From positions 62,001 to 126,000 of the forward strand of contig NZ_AUAN01000004.1 in NCBI RefSeq assembly GCF_000428745.1: DNA of 64,000 bases, given 5' to 3'. The notes beneath the pieces were generated by a model. It saw only the letters and a list, made by a program, of their open reading frames with translations. It made no database searches and was not told the origin of the DNA. A program made the translations under genes and the position numbers. Source of the stretch: Veillonella magna DSM 19857 (GTDB lineage Bacteria > Bacillota > Negativicutes > Veillonellales > Veillonellaceae). Shown one piece after another: positions 54,192-61,526 of this stretch (positions are counted from its first letter, which is position 1; every line of letters starts with the position of its first letter).

Positions 54192-55334
54192 CTACCTCAT
54201 CCATCCTTTTATAAGTCGACCGATCATACGTCCCGTATTCTGTGTCAACGCATCTACGTTTTTCATGGCTTCATCTAAGGGCATTGGCTCATTTATAATA
54301 TCTAAAATCAGAGAAATTCCCTTCTCGTAAACCGCTTCCGTATCTAAACTGCGACTACCTACAACGGCCACTACGGGAATGTTTTGCTTCTGTGCCAAGC
54401 CCGATACACCGACCGGTGCTTTACCGAACGCTGTTTGGTTATCCATTCGTCCTTCGCCGGTAACCACTAAGTCCGCTTCACCGATTTGTTCTTCCAAACG
54501 AATCAATTTCAACACGGCATCAATACCGCTTTGCTTGTGCGCCTTGGTAAAAGCTATCATACCGGCACCCAATCCTCCGGCTGCCCCGGCACCGGGAATA
54601 TCTTTGACCGACACACCAAGATCGCGTTCGATACACGCCGCATACAATTCCAGATAGCTATCAAGGAGTATCTTCATTTCTTCGTCGGCTCCCTTTTGTC
54701 CGCCGAAAATATGAGATGCCCCATGCGGTCCGCATAACGGATTGGTAACATCGCATAAAATAGTAAAGCGTACACCGGCTACGCGAGGATCGATGCCACT
54801 ACAATCAATTCGCTCCAATTGTGCCAACGAGGTAACTACAGGTTCCAACTCATTGCCGTTCTTATCTAAAAACTTAGCACCCAAAGCGGCAGCCATCCCC
54901 ATACCACCATCATTGGTGGCACTGCCGCCGATGCCCATATAAATCTCTTTGGCTCCGCGATTAATAGCATCCAAAATCATCTGACCCGTGCCATAGGTCG
55001 TCGCCCGCAACGGATTTAATTCATCCTTTTTCACCAAGGTAATGCCTGAAGCAGCCGACATCTCCAGCACCGCAATTGTATCATTATCAATCATACCGTA
55101 GCGTGCTTTCACCGGTTGCCCCAACGGGCCCATGACATCTGCTTCATGATACACACCGTGACGCGCATCAACGATGGCTTCTACCGTTCCTTCACCGCCA
55201 TCGGCTACCGGAACCAATACGCATTCCGCATCAGGAACCACCGCCTGAATACCCTTTGCCACATGCTCTTCTACTGCCAGACTGGATGCACTGCCTTTAA
55301 AAGAATCTATGGCCAATACTATTTTTTTACTCAT
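54192..55334 (-). CDS. glxK: Glycerate kinase
   Basis: The 380-residue protein is a class II-type glycerate kinase (GlxK/GarK family): IVLAIDSFKGSASSLAVEEH, VADGGEGTVEAIVDARHG, GIGGSATNDGGMGMAAALGA, FGGQKGADEEMKILL and VVTGEGRMDNQTAFGKAPVG. It phosphorylates D-glycerate (to 2-phosphoglycerate in E. coli GarK), the final step of glucarate/galactarate and glyoxylate routes. I start it at MSKKIVLAID, with GGAGG ahead. The MFS carrier upstream is of the sugar-acid type, so the two may serve one pathway, though they are separated by 590 bases. Confidence 0.93.
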   Translation of the reverse strand: MSKKIVLAIDSFKGSASSLAVEEHVAKGIQAVVPDAECVLVPVADGGEGTVEAIVDARHGVYHEADVMGPLGQPVKARYGMIDNDTIAVLEMSAASGITLVKKDELNPLRATTYGTGQMILDAINRGAKEIYMGIGGSATNDGGMGMAAALGAKFLDKNGNELEPVVTSLAQLERIDCSGIDPRVAGVRFTILCDVTNPLCGPHGASHIFGGQKGADEEMKILLDSYLELYAACIERDLGVSVKDIPGAGAAGGLGAGMIAFTKAHKQSGIDAVLKLIRLEEQIGEADLVVTGEGRMDNQTAFGKAPVGVSGLAQKQNIPVVAVVGSRSLDTEAVYEKGISLILDIINEPMPLDEAMKNVDALTQNTGRMIGRLIKGWMR

Positions 55335-55530
55335 AATAGCCTCCACTACAGATGTTTACTTTCAACTATTGTTATCATATTATATCAAGTCATACTGTAG
55401 TGACGTATGGTCCGCATAACATATATACATGATTAACTTCAATATATTTTTGTTGCGAAATAATTCTATGCATATAAAGCATCGCTTGTGTAAGTTAATT
55501 GTGCAATTCTCTCGGTTGATGATGAAATAA

Positions 55531-55726
55531 AAAATCTTAGGCATTACCATTCAGTCTATCGAGTTTCCTGAAGCAGAAAAATCCATAACTATTCGTTGCG
55601 ACAGTAAAAGCGTTCGTCTAGATGTCTATATAATATAAAGGACTACCTGTTCCACTAATCAGTGAATGTACCTCCTTAACCGAACAAGAAATTCACGACC
55701 TCGCCAAAGAACATCATTTACTGTAA
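55531..55726 (+). pseudogene. Relic of an Rpn/PD-(D/E)XK nuclease-type transposase gene
   Basis: Two short in-frame pieces remain. At 55531-55634 the translation reads ILGITIQSIEFPEAEKSI then RCDSKSVRLDVYI, an early conserved segment of Rpn-family proteins (KSVRLDVY precedes the catalytic residues), and stops. At 55670-55726 it reads TSLTEQEIHDLAKEHHLL and a stop, the C-terminus of the same family. The middle of about 200 residues is lost. The second piece nearly matches the end of the relic at 60260-60529. Confidence 0.6.
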
Positions 55727-55729
55727 CCC

Positions 55730-55771
55730 AAAAGAGGGGCACTCATTTTGATACCTGAGTGCCCCTCTTTT
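55730..55771 (+). terminator. Terminator after the Rpn relic
   Basis: AAAAGAGGGGCACTCA and TGAGTGCCCCTCTTTT form a 16-bp stem with a ten-base loop, followed by a T/C-rich run. It is probably the old gene's own stop and is still perfect. Confidence 0.8.
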
Positions 55772-55791
55772 CTCTTTCTAGTGAGGAGAAG

Positions 55792-55858
55792 GAAGGAGAC
55801 TATCAGCATAAGAAACGCTCTTCGATAGACCGAGCTTTCGTTGCTGATAGTCTCCTTC
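55792..55858. terminator. Long inverted repeat downstream of the MFS gene
   Basis: GAAGGAGACTATCAGCA (55792-55808) pairs perfectly over 17 bp with TGCTGATAGTCTCCTTC (55842-55858). The plus reading ends in TTTT; the minus reading has a T/C run. It lies 65 bases after the MFS stop and is a candidate bidirectional terminator. Confidence 0.6.
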
Positions 55859-55923
55859 TTTTATGTATTCGTTCGCAAGACCTACCCTCTGAGATATAGG
55901 GACATCGCTTGTAAAATATTATT

Positions 55924-57315
55924 TCATATACTAATTCGTTCAACCTTCGTCAACACCAAGGTATAACCAATAACGCCGCATAACGCCACCGCGCCCACAT
56001 AGGCCAGTGCATAGGCAAAGCTTCCCGTGCCATCAACAATAAACCCGATAACCAGCGGACAGGTAGCACTTCCCAGGTTTGCAAAAAAGTTGAGCAAACC
56101 ACCGCTGACACCAAGATAACCGGCCGGTGCCAAATCCGACAGCAATGCTCCAGTAACGGTAGAGGCCATGGCTTGACCAAAAAACGCAACGGCCATAAAG
56201 GCAATAATCACCGGAATGGAATCCACATAATTGGCTGCTACAATGACCGTCGAAAGCAGGAAGCCTAAAATAATCGGCAGCTTACGCGCCAACGTTTTTG
56301 ACTTGCCGCTATCCAACATGCTATCTGACCACTTGCCGCCAATCAACGAACCGGCAATAGCCACCAAAAAGGGAAACATCGCGTAAAAACCACTTTTTAG
56401 AATCGTCAATCCTTTTTCGGTAACCAAATACGACGGGAACCACGTTAGAAAGAAAAAGAGCGTAGTCATAATCGAGAACTGGCCCAAGAACATCCCGATT
56501 AACCGACGATTGGTAATTAATTTTTTTGTCGCCTGCCACTGGGTAAGACGCATTGTCTCATTTACCTCTCCCTTACCGGATATCTTCGTAGACGAAGCAA
56601 CAGGATTTGAATGAGTATTCACGGAGTCATTGGTATCCGGGCGCACGATCCCGGGACGCTTACCCGTTTCACCGCCCAGCAACGCACCACCGGCTTTCAT
56701 ATATTGCCATTCCGCATCATTTACTTCTGCCGAGTCCCCGGGAGAACGGTACCATTTGTACCATATACCACCAATCACAAAACCGATACCCCCGGTTACA
56801 AAGAAAATCATTTCCCATCCGAAGGTAACTAAAATCCAAGCCAGTACCGGCGTTAACACACCCAACGCTACATACTCGGTAGCCGTGTACGCTCCCACCG
56901 CCAAGGCTCGCTCCCTATCGGGAAACCATACGGCTACACATTTAATGTTCGACGGCATGATGGGCGATTCGAAAAAACCCAATCCCAAACGTACGGCAAT
57001 TAAATTCCACAGCTGAGATACTAGCCCCATAGCAAACGTGGCGGCTGACCACCCCACTAGAGCAATGGTCATTAAGATTCTCGGCCCTATTTTATCTAAC
57101 AGTGCGCCTGCAAACGGCAAGCAAAATGCGTAGGACCAGGCAAAGGCAGAAAACAAAATACCCATCGTTGCCGGAGACAATCCCAATTCCTTTTGCATAA
57201 CCGGTGCAGCCACTGCTAAATTGCCGCGATCCAAATAATTAATGCCGATGACCAAACATAACAGAAACAGCATAAACCAACGCCGCTTTGTCGGCATTTC
57301 CTTAACAGACTTCAT
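55924..57315 (-). CDS. MFS transporter, anion:cation symporter (sugar-acid) family
   Basis: A 463-residue twelve-helix carrier. RWFMLFLLCLVIGINYLDRG, AGALLDKIGPRILMT, SNIKCVAVWFPDRERALAVG and YLGVSGGLLNFFANLGSATC are typical of the ACS family (galactonate, glucarate, hexuronate or phthalate carriers). A polar loop of about 75 residues joins the halves. I start it at MKSVKEMPTKRR with GAGAGGAAGG ahead; a longer reading adds 20 residues with no site. Glycerate kinase is the next gene on this strand. Exact substrate unknown. Confidence 0.85.
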   Translation of the reverse strand: MKSVKEMPTKRRWFMLFLLCLVIGINYLDRGNLAVAAPVMQKELGLSPATMGILFSAFAWSYAFCLPFAGALLDKIGPRILMTIALVGWSAATFAMGLVSQLWNLIAVRLGLGFFESPIMPSNIKCVAVWFPDRERALAVGAYTATEYVALGVLTPVLAWILVTFGWEMIFFVTGGIGFVIGGIWYKWYRSPGDSAEVNDAEWQYMKAGGALLGGETGKRPGIVRPDTNDSVNTHSNPVASSTKISGKGEVNETMRLTQWQATKKLITNRRLIGMFLGQFSIMTTLFFFLTWFPSYLVTEKGLTILKSGFYAMFPFLVAIAGSLIGGKWSDSMLDSGKSKTLARKLPIILGFLLSTVIVAANYVDSIPVIIAFMAVAFFGQAMASTVTGALLSDLAPAGYLGVSGGLLNFFANLGSATCPLVIGFIVDGTGSFAYALAYVGAVALCGVIGYTLVLTKVERISI

Positions 57316-57339
57316 ACATTCAACCTTCCTCTCTGTATA

Positions 57340-57372
57340 TTGGAATTCTATCGTTGCCAGAGCAAATTCCAA
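57340..57372 (-). promoter_or_regulatory. Inverted repeat upstream of the MFS gene
   Basis: TTGGAATT (57340-57347) and AATTCCAA (57365-57372) are perfect eight-base arms with 17 bases between, 25-57 bases ahead of the MFS ATG. It could bind a sugar-acid regulator. The rest of the gap to 57660 shows nothing I can name. Confidence 0.35.
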
Positions 57373-57659
57373 CATACTCCTACATGCCTCTCCTGAGGCG
57401 CCTACACAATGATGGTTTGTCTGCTACTCTTCTTAGCGAGCAAGAATTATGAGCTGTACAAACTTAGCTTTTATTGTGGCATAAAGAGAGTATGAATGCA
57501 AGAGAATCTGCAAAAACTTTTTGTCAGGTGTAAGCAAACCGACCATTGCCAGTAAGTCAATTTCACTTCTTAATTATCCTTGCACAAACAAAATGTATTT
57601 TCTTCATACTGTTATTCACTAGTAGCTGCGCTACCTTTCTTTAACTATTTCTTTAGAGA

Positions 57660-57710
57660 TAGTTTTGTTTAGTTTAGTTTAGTTTTGTTTAGTTTAGTTT
57701 TGTTTAGGAA
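57660..57710. repeat. Short GTTTAGTTTA/GTTTTG tandem repeat
   Basis: About 48 bases made of GTTTA and GTTTT units. In the minus direction the sequence gives codons like LNKTKLNKTK, a linker type often found in DnaD-like phage replication proteins, so it is probably the worn end of the gene at 58004. Confidence 0.7.
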
Positions 57711-57733
57711 TGCGCTCGGTCTGTAGCTCGGGG

Positions 57734-57895
57734 TGTGGTTCGGTGTGTGGTTCGGTTGAACGGTAAATTTTTGCTCCATTTTTTACCATTTATCCGAACT
57801 GCAGCTCGCTTATGCGATAAATCTTTGCGCTACTTTTTACCGTTTATCCGAACTGCAGCTCGCCTATACAATAAATTTTTACCTCACTTTTTACC
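57734..57895. repeat. 54-bp tandem repeat, three units (third diverged)
   Basis: Units at 57842-57895, 57788-57841 and the partial, diverged 57734-57787. The first two are clearly related; the shared core is GAGCTGCAGTTCGGATAAA plus GGTAAAAA in the minus sense. The 54-bp length is 18 codons, so the repeat grew inside a reading frame, but each core now carries a TAA stop. Confidence 0.75.
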
Positions 57896-58330
57896 TTAGT
57901 GCTTACCTTAGTAGTTACCTTAGTAGTTACCCTGGTAGTTACTATAGTAGTTTCCTTACCGGTTACTGTACCACTTACCTCGCTAGTTAGTGTGACCCTT
58001 GCTTTACAAATTATTTTTTCCTATCCAGCTAGTAATGAGATTTTCTTCCTCCATAGAAATCATTTCATACACTGTGGCACGATTGCCCGGTTGCGGTGTG
58101 TAACGAATACGACCGGCTTTCTGCAATGTAGCTCGTGCGCGTTTTATAGCGGATGCGGACAGGCCACTACTCATCATCAGCGATGATATAGGAACAGTAA
58201 ATTTCTTTTTCCAACCGCAAGAGTTGTTATAATGCATCAGCGAATACCACAATAAACGCGCCGACGAAGATACTCCCGGATGGAAATATAACCAAACATT
58301 AAATTGATTAACTTCTTTGATATAATTCAT
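57844..58330 (-). pseudogene. DnaD-like phage replication protein, frameshifted
   Basis: The first 108 codons (58004-58330) encode a winged-helix protein, MNYIKEVNQFNVWLYF, SARLLWYSLMHYNNSCGW, SGLSASAIKRARATLQKAGR, the N-terminal domain of DnaD-like replisome organisers from Firmicutes phages and plasmids. AGGAGGTA precedes the ATG. The frame ends at 58004 just after GGAAAAAATAAT. Removing one A from that run lets it continue through V-T-T-K repeats to a stop at 57844, which is the linker style of this family. The C-terminal domain is missing. Either a broken prophage gene or one read with slippage; the first is more likely. Confidence 0.6.
57891..57998. repeat. 12-bp tandem repeat, nine units
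   Basis: Nine contiguous 12-base units with consensus TTACCTTAGTAG on plus, most exact near 57903-57926 and decaying to the right. In the minus sense they encode the tetrapeptide V-T-T-K and variants, in the frame opened by removing one base from the A6 run at 58014-58019. Confidence 0.85.
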
Positions 58331-58761
58331 GAATCATACCTCCTAAAAAATGATCAGGGAAACTTCTCCCCTTCACTTATTACCATCCGGCAGCGAAGTA
58401 AATGTAAACGCCATTTACAAAATTTTTTTATTTTATTGTAATGATCTAAAAGTAGAAGCCTCATGTACAGTTTGCAAGCCACGCCTTGCAAATGAAGAAG
58501 CAAGAAAAAGCATCCTATGCGAACTCTTTAAAGCCCGATATAACAAATAAAAAAGACATCTATGTTACGTAATCCTTCATATCGAGAAGCACATATCTTC
58601 CATGCCCATTCTTCATAAAAAACGGGAGCATCCATAGCCACATTATGCAAGATATCACTCCCTAAATTACAATACACTTTTCAAAATCAACAGTTATAAC
58701 TGACATTTTGTAAAATTTCTTCAATTTGATGAGTATAACTTTTCATTTTCTACAATTTATA
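58331..58761. other. Intergenic stretch without a supported gene
   Basis: AT-rich sequence between the DnaD-like relic and the ATPase promoter. It has a perfect 12-bp palindrome CAGTTATAACTG (58691-58702) and a minus-strand open fragment of about 48 codons (58544-58685, including AMDAPVFYEEWAWKICASRY) with no start site. A 66-codon plus ORF at 58350-58550 has no ribosome binding site. I consider the stretch worn mobile DNA. Confidence 0.4.
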
Positions 58762-58795
58762 TTGTTTGTCAATTATAAACCTGCTATGATTGACA
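58762..58795 (+). promoter_or_regulatory. Promoter and overlapping operator of the DUF4143 ATPase gene
   Basis: TTGTTT (58762-58767), 17 bases, TATGAT (58785-58790). The perfect inverted repeat TGTCAAT-N15-ATTGACA (58767-58773 and 58789-58795) covers the spacer and -10, where a repressor would block transcription. Confidence 0.5.
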
Positions 58796-58879
58796 TATAC
58801 CAAACATAGAACAATTTTCATATTAATTGAGCAGTATAAGCTTAAAATAAACTTACAACTTTTCGCAGGAGGTGCCTTC

Positions 58880-60094
58880 ATGATTAAGAGAACCAATTAT
58901 TTAGATAAGATTCGTCCCTTCATCAATACTGATGTAATAAAAGTGCTAACAGGAGTGCGCCGTTCCGGTAAGTCCGTTATGTTAGAACTCCTGAAAGAAG
59001 AAATTATATCTACCGGGGTTTCTCCTTCTCAATGTATTACACTAAATTTTGAATCATTAAGTAATGCCCATTTATGTCAGGCGGATGTATTATATAAAGA
59101 AATAGCTTCACGCATTCAACAGAAATCAGATACATTCTATCTTTTCTTCGATGAAATCCAAGAGGTAACTCATTGGGAAAAGTGCATTAACTCCCTGCGT
59201 GTAGACTTTAATTGTGATATCTACATTACCGGATCAAATGCCCATCTTCTCTCAGGTGAATTAGCTACCTATTTGGGTGGTCGTTATGTAGAATTCACTA
59301 TCTACCCCTTTTCTTTTAGAGAATACCTCGAAAGTAGACACCAACAAACACCTGATTTAACCGAGCCTATAGCTTTTCAAAACTATCTCCTGACCGGCGG
59401 TATGCCATTCTTATCACAGCTTTCTTATGATACGACCTCTATCACACAATATCTTCGCGATATATACAACTCTGTTATTCTAAAAGATGTCGTTCAACGC
59501 AATAGAATCCGTGATATAGATTTATTAGAGCGTATTATCTCCTATGTCATGGCTAATATCGGACATACCTTCAGTGCTCGTAGTATAGCGAATTATTTAA
59601 AAAGCGAACAACGCAAAGTAGCTCCAGAAACGGTCTCAAATTATATCCAAGCTTGCTGTAATGCCTATCTGCTTTATCAAGTAAAGCGTGAAGACATTGT
59701 AGGAAAGAAAATACTTTCTATCAATGAAAAATATTATCTTGTTGATCACGGAATTAGAGAAGCGGTATATGGAAAAAATACGCAAGACATTGATCAACTA
59801 TTAGAAAATATTGTTTACATGGAGTTATTACGTCGAGGTTACTCTATATCCGTAGGAAAAGTTAATAATAAAGAAATTGATTTTATTGCCACTTGTAATA
59901 ATTCCAAACTATATGTACAGGTTGCCTATTTGCTAGCATCAGAAGAAACAATCTCCCGCGAGTTTGATGTATACAACACAATACAGGATAACTACCCCAA
60001 GTATGTCGTCTCCTTGGATGAGTTCGATATGAGCCGAAATGGCATTAAACATAAAAATATCCGTGACTTTTTACTTATGAAGGAATGGAAATAG
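58880..60094 (+). CDS. AAA ATPase with DUF4143 domain
   Basis: A 404-residue protein with Walker A GVRRSGKSVM (about residue 24), Walker B FYLFFDEIQEV, a sensor-like IYITGSNAHLLSGELATYLG, then the DUF4143 part FSARSIANYLKS and a C-terminal nuclease-like patch NNKEIDFIATCNNSKLYVQV. This ATPase family is spread by horizontal transfer and often sits near mobile elements; its role is not known. AGGAGGTG lies five bases before the ATG. A longer reading adds 30 residues ending in KLKINLQLFAGGAF, which looks like a phage capsid N-terminus. Low GC compared with the housekeeping genes fits recent gain. Confidence 0.88.
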   Translation: MIKRTNYLDKIRPFINTDVIKVLTGVRRSGKSVMLELLKEEIISTGVSPSQCITLNFESLSNAHLCQADVLYKEIASRIQQKSDTFYLFFDEIQEVTHWEKCINSLRVDFNCDIYITGSNAHLLSGELATYLGGRYVEFTIYPFSFREYLESRHQQTPDLTEPIAFQNYLLTGGMPFLSQLSYDTTSITQYLRDIYNSVILKDVVQRNRIRDIDLLERIISYVMANIGHTFSARSIANYLKSEQRKVAPETVSNYIQACCNAYLLYQVKREDIVGKKILSINEKYYLVDHGIREAVYGKNTQDIDQLLENIVYMELLRRGYSISVGKVNNKEIDFIATCNNSKLYVQVAYLLASEETISREFDVYNTIQDNYPKYVVSLDEFDMSRNGIKHKNIRDFLLMKEWK

Positions 60095-60259
60095 TATTAT
60101 TTATGCATTGGAGCCTGGACAATTCCACCATACAGGCATCACTCAGTTTAGCCGAACTATGCTTTCCTATCAGTCATTTTGCTTTCTCACCTGTTAATGA
60201 TATCGGTATTGATACTCACGAAGACCAGGCATGCGTAGTCCTCTTCTCTATTTTTTAGG

Positions 60260-60529
60260 AAGAAAGAGCCTCATAATAGCGATGGAGAATTAACTAATAT
60301 AAAAGTCAATGAAACACAGGAGATGGCCTATATGACCTACGAAACGGAATTACTGGTACGACATAATGATGGCATTCGTGAAGGAATAGCTATTGGACGC
60401 AAGGAAGGATTATCTCAGACTACCTTGTCTATGGTAGAAAATAATGTTCCTGCTGAATTGATAAGTAGATATACATCATTGACTATTCAAGAAATCACGG
60501 AACTAGCCAAGAAGCATAATTTACTATGA
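60260..60529 (+). pseudogene. C-terminal relic of an Rpn/PD-(D/E)XK nuclease-type transposase
   Basis: Open from about 60258, with ATG at 60323 giving 68 residues. It reads TQEMAYMTYETELLVRHNDG, IREGIAIGRKEGLSQTTLSM, VPAELISRYTSLTIQEITEL and AKKHNLL at the stop: the charged REG-repeat tail of Rpn-family proteins, without the nuclease domain. It lies 229 bases after the DUF4143 gene. A small expressed protein cannot be excluded (AGGAGAT is near), but a truncated gene is more likely. Confidence 0.6.
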
Positions 60530-60551
60530 GCTATATAACCTAAAAATATAC

Positions 60552-60592
60552 CAAAATGCGAAGATCAAATGAATGACCTTCGCATTTTTTTG
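60552..60592. terminator. Bidirectional terminator between Rpn relic and aldolase gene
   Basis: AAATGCGAAG and CTTCGCATTT arms with an inner TCA/TGA pair. The plus strand then has seven T, the minus strand four, serving the convergent relic and the aldolase gene. Confidence 0.8.
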
Positions 60593-60599
60593 TTAATAC

Positions 60600-61496
60600 C
60601 TATATTATCCCATTCTCTTTTAGAATGCACTCAACCTTGGCATATTCTTCCGGTATAATATCCATCCCCGGTGCCTTAGTAAATGTCGAAATTGGTAAAC
60701 CGGTTGCTTTAACAGCTGCTTTCATAGCTACAATAAATAATCCTGTCACTTCATAAATTCGCATAAGAGAAGCGATTTTTTCTGCACAAGCAACAGCTGC
60801 TACCTTATCATTATCCTCATACGCTTTATGCATTTTTACAAATACTTCAGGTACAACGTTGGTTAATCCGCAGAGCACTCCATCACCACCTGAAATTCTA
60901 TTCACCATATAATATTCATCAAATCCCGATAGAACTGAAAAGTCAGGACGGATAGGTTTTACAGCCTGGCATAAACGTCGTGTATGACTGATATTGTCTA
61001 CGGTATCTTTAATCCCCACAATTGATGGACAATTTTCGGCAAGGTAAGAAACAACTACCGGAGATAAGTCACTACCCGTACGGTCCGCAAAGTTATACAG
61101 CATAATTGGCAATTTCACTGCATCCGCAATAGTTTTAAAATATTGTTTTGCCGCCTCTTCTGTAGGACCAAAATAATACGGCGAAATAATATTAATTGCA
61201 TCGGCTCCGGCTGTTTCAGCAAAATTTGCCAGTTCAATTACATCACGTATATCTGTGCCACCGACACCAATAATAACTTGAACACGCTTATTAATTAGCT
61301 TAACCGCAAATTCAATAAATTTCTTTTTTTCCTCCAAGGAGATAGCATAAAACTCGCCCAGACTACCAAAAAACAAAATACCATTTAATCCTGCTTCTAC
61401 TAAATGATTAATATGAAGCTCCATATTGGCATAATCAATTTCACCATTGTCTTTAAAGATAGTGATAATCGGAGAATACACACCTTTAAACATCAT
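60600..61496 (-). CDS. DHDPS/NAL-family aldolase, YjhH/YagE-like
   Basis: The 298-residue protein is a class I aldolase of the dihydrodipicolinate synthase family. Motifs: GILFFGSLGEFYAISLEEKK, LYNFADRTGSDLSP with the catalytic Tyr, and the Schiff-base Lys in SIVGIKDTVDNI. The family also holds N-acetylneuraminate lyase and lysine synthesis enzymes, but the neighbours (YjhG/YagF dehydratase and GntP permease) point to cleavage of 2-keto-3-deoxy sugar acids (gluconate or pentonate type) to pyruvate and an aldehyde. GAAAGGTGA precedes the ATG. It is the last gene of the operon. Confidence 0.85.
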   Translation of the reverse strand: MMFKGVYSPIITIFKDNGEIDYANMELHINHLVEAGLNGILFFGSLGEFYAISLEEKKKFIEFAVKLINKRVQVIIGVGGTDIRDVIELANFAETAGADAINIISPYYFGPTEEAAKQYFKTIADAVKLPIMLYNFADRTGSDLSPVVVSYLAENCPSIVGIKDTVDNISHTRRLCQAVKPIRPDFSVLSGFDEYYMVNRISGGDGVLCGLTNVVPEVFVKMHKAYEDNDKVAAVACAEKIASLMRIYEVTGLFIVAMKAAVKATGLPISTFTKAPGMDIIPEEYAKVECILKENGII

Positions 61497-61526
61497 AATA
61501 TCACCTTTCTTATACTAAATCATCGC

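Noticed and set aside
58014-58019. Programmed -1 frameshift at A AAA AAT in the DnaD-like gene
   Set aside because: The heptamer is a classical slippery site, but a -1 shift gives TAA at once. Only a +1 shift or loss of one A opens the repeat frame.
57899-58186. Plus-strand ORF of 95 codons beginning with repeated LVVT
   Set aside because: It is the antisense of the 12-bp repeat and the DnaD-like gene. The repetition is explained by the minus-strand V-T-T-K repeat, and no ribosome site precedes it.
58350-58550. Plus-strand ORF of 66 codons with CTVCKPRLANEEARKSIL near its end
   Set aside because: No ribosome binding site, start in an AT-rich spacer, and no family recognised. Its last part looks protein-like, so it may be a relic, but I cannot support a gene.
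60102-60257. Plus-strand ORF of 51 codons between the ATPase and the Rpn relic
   Set aside because: No ribosome site and no resemblance to the Rpn family in any frame.
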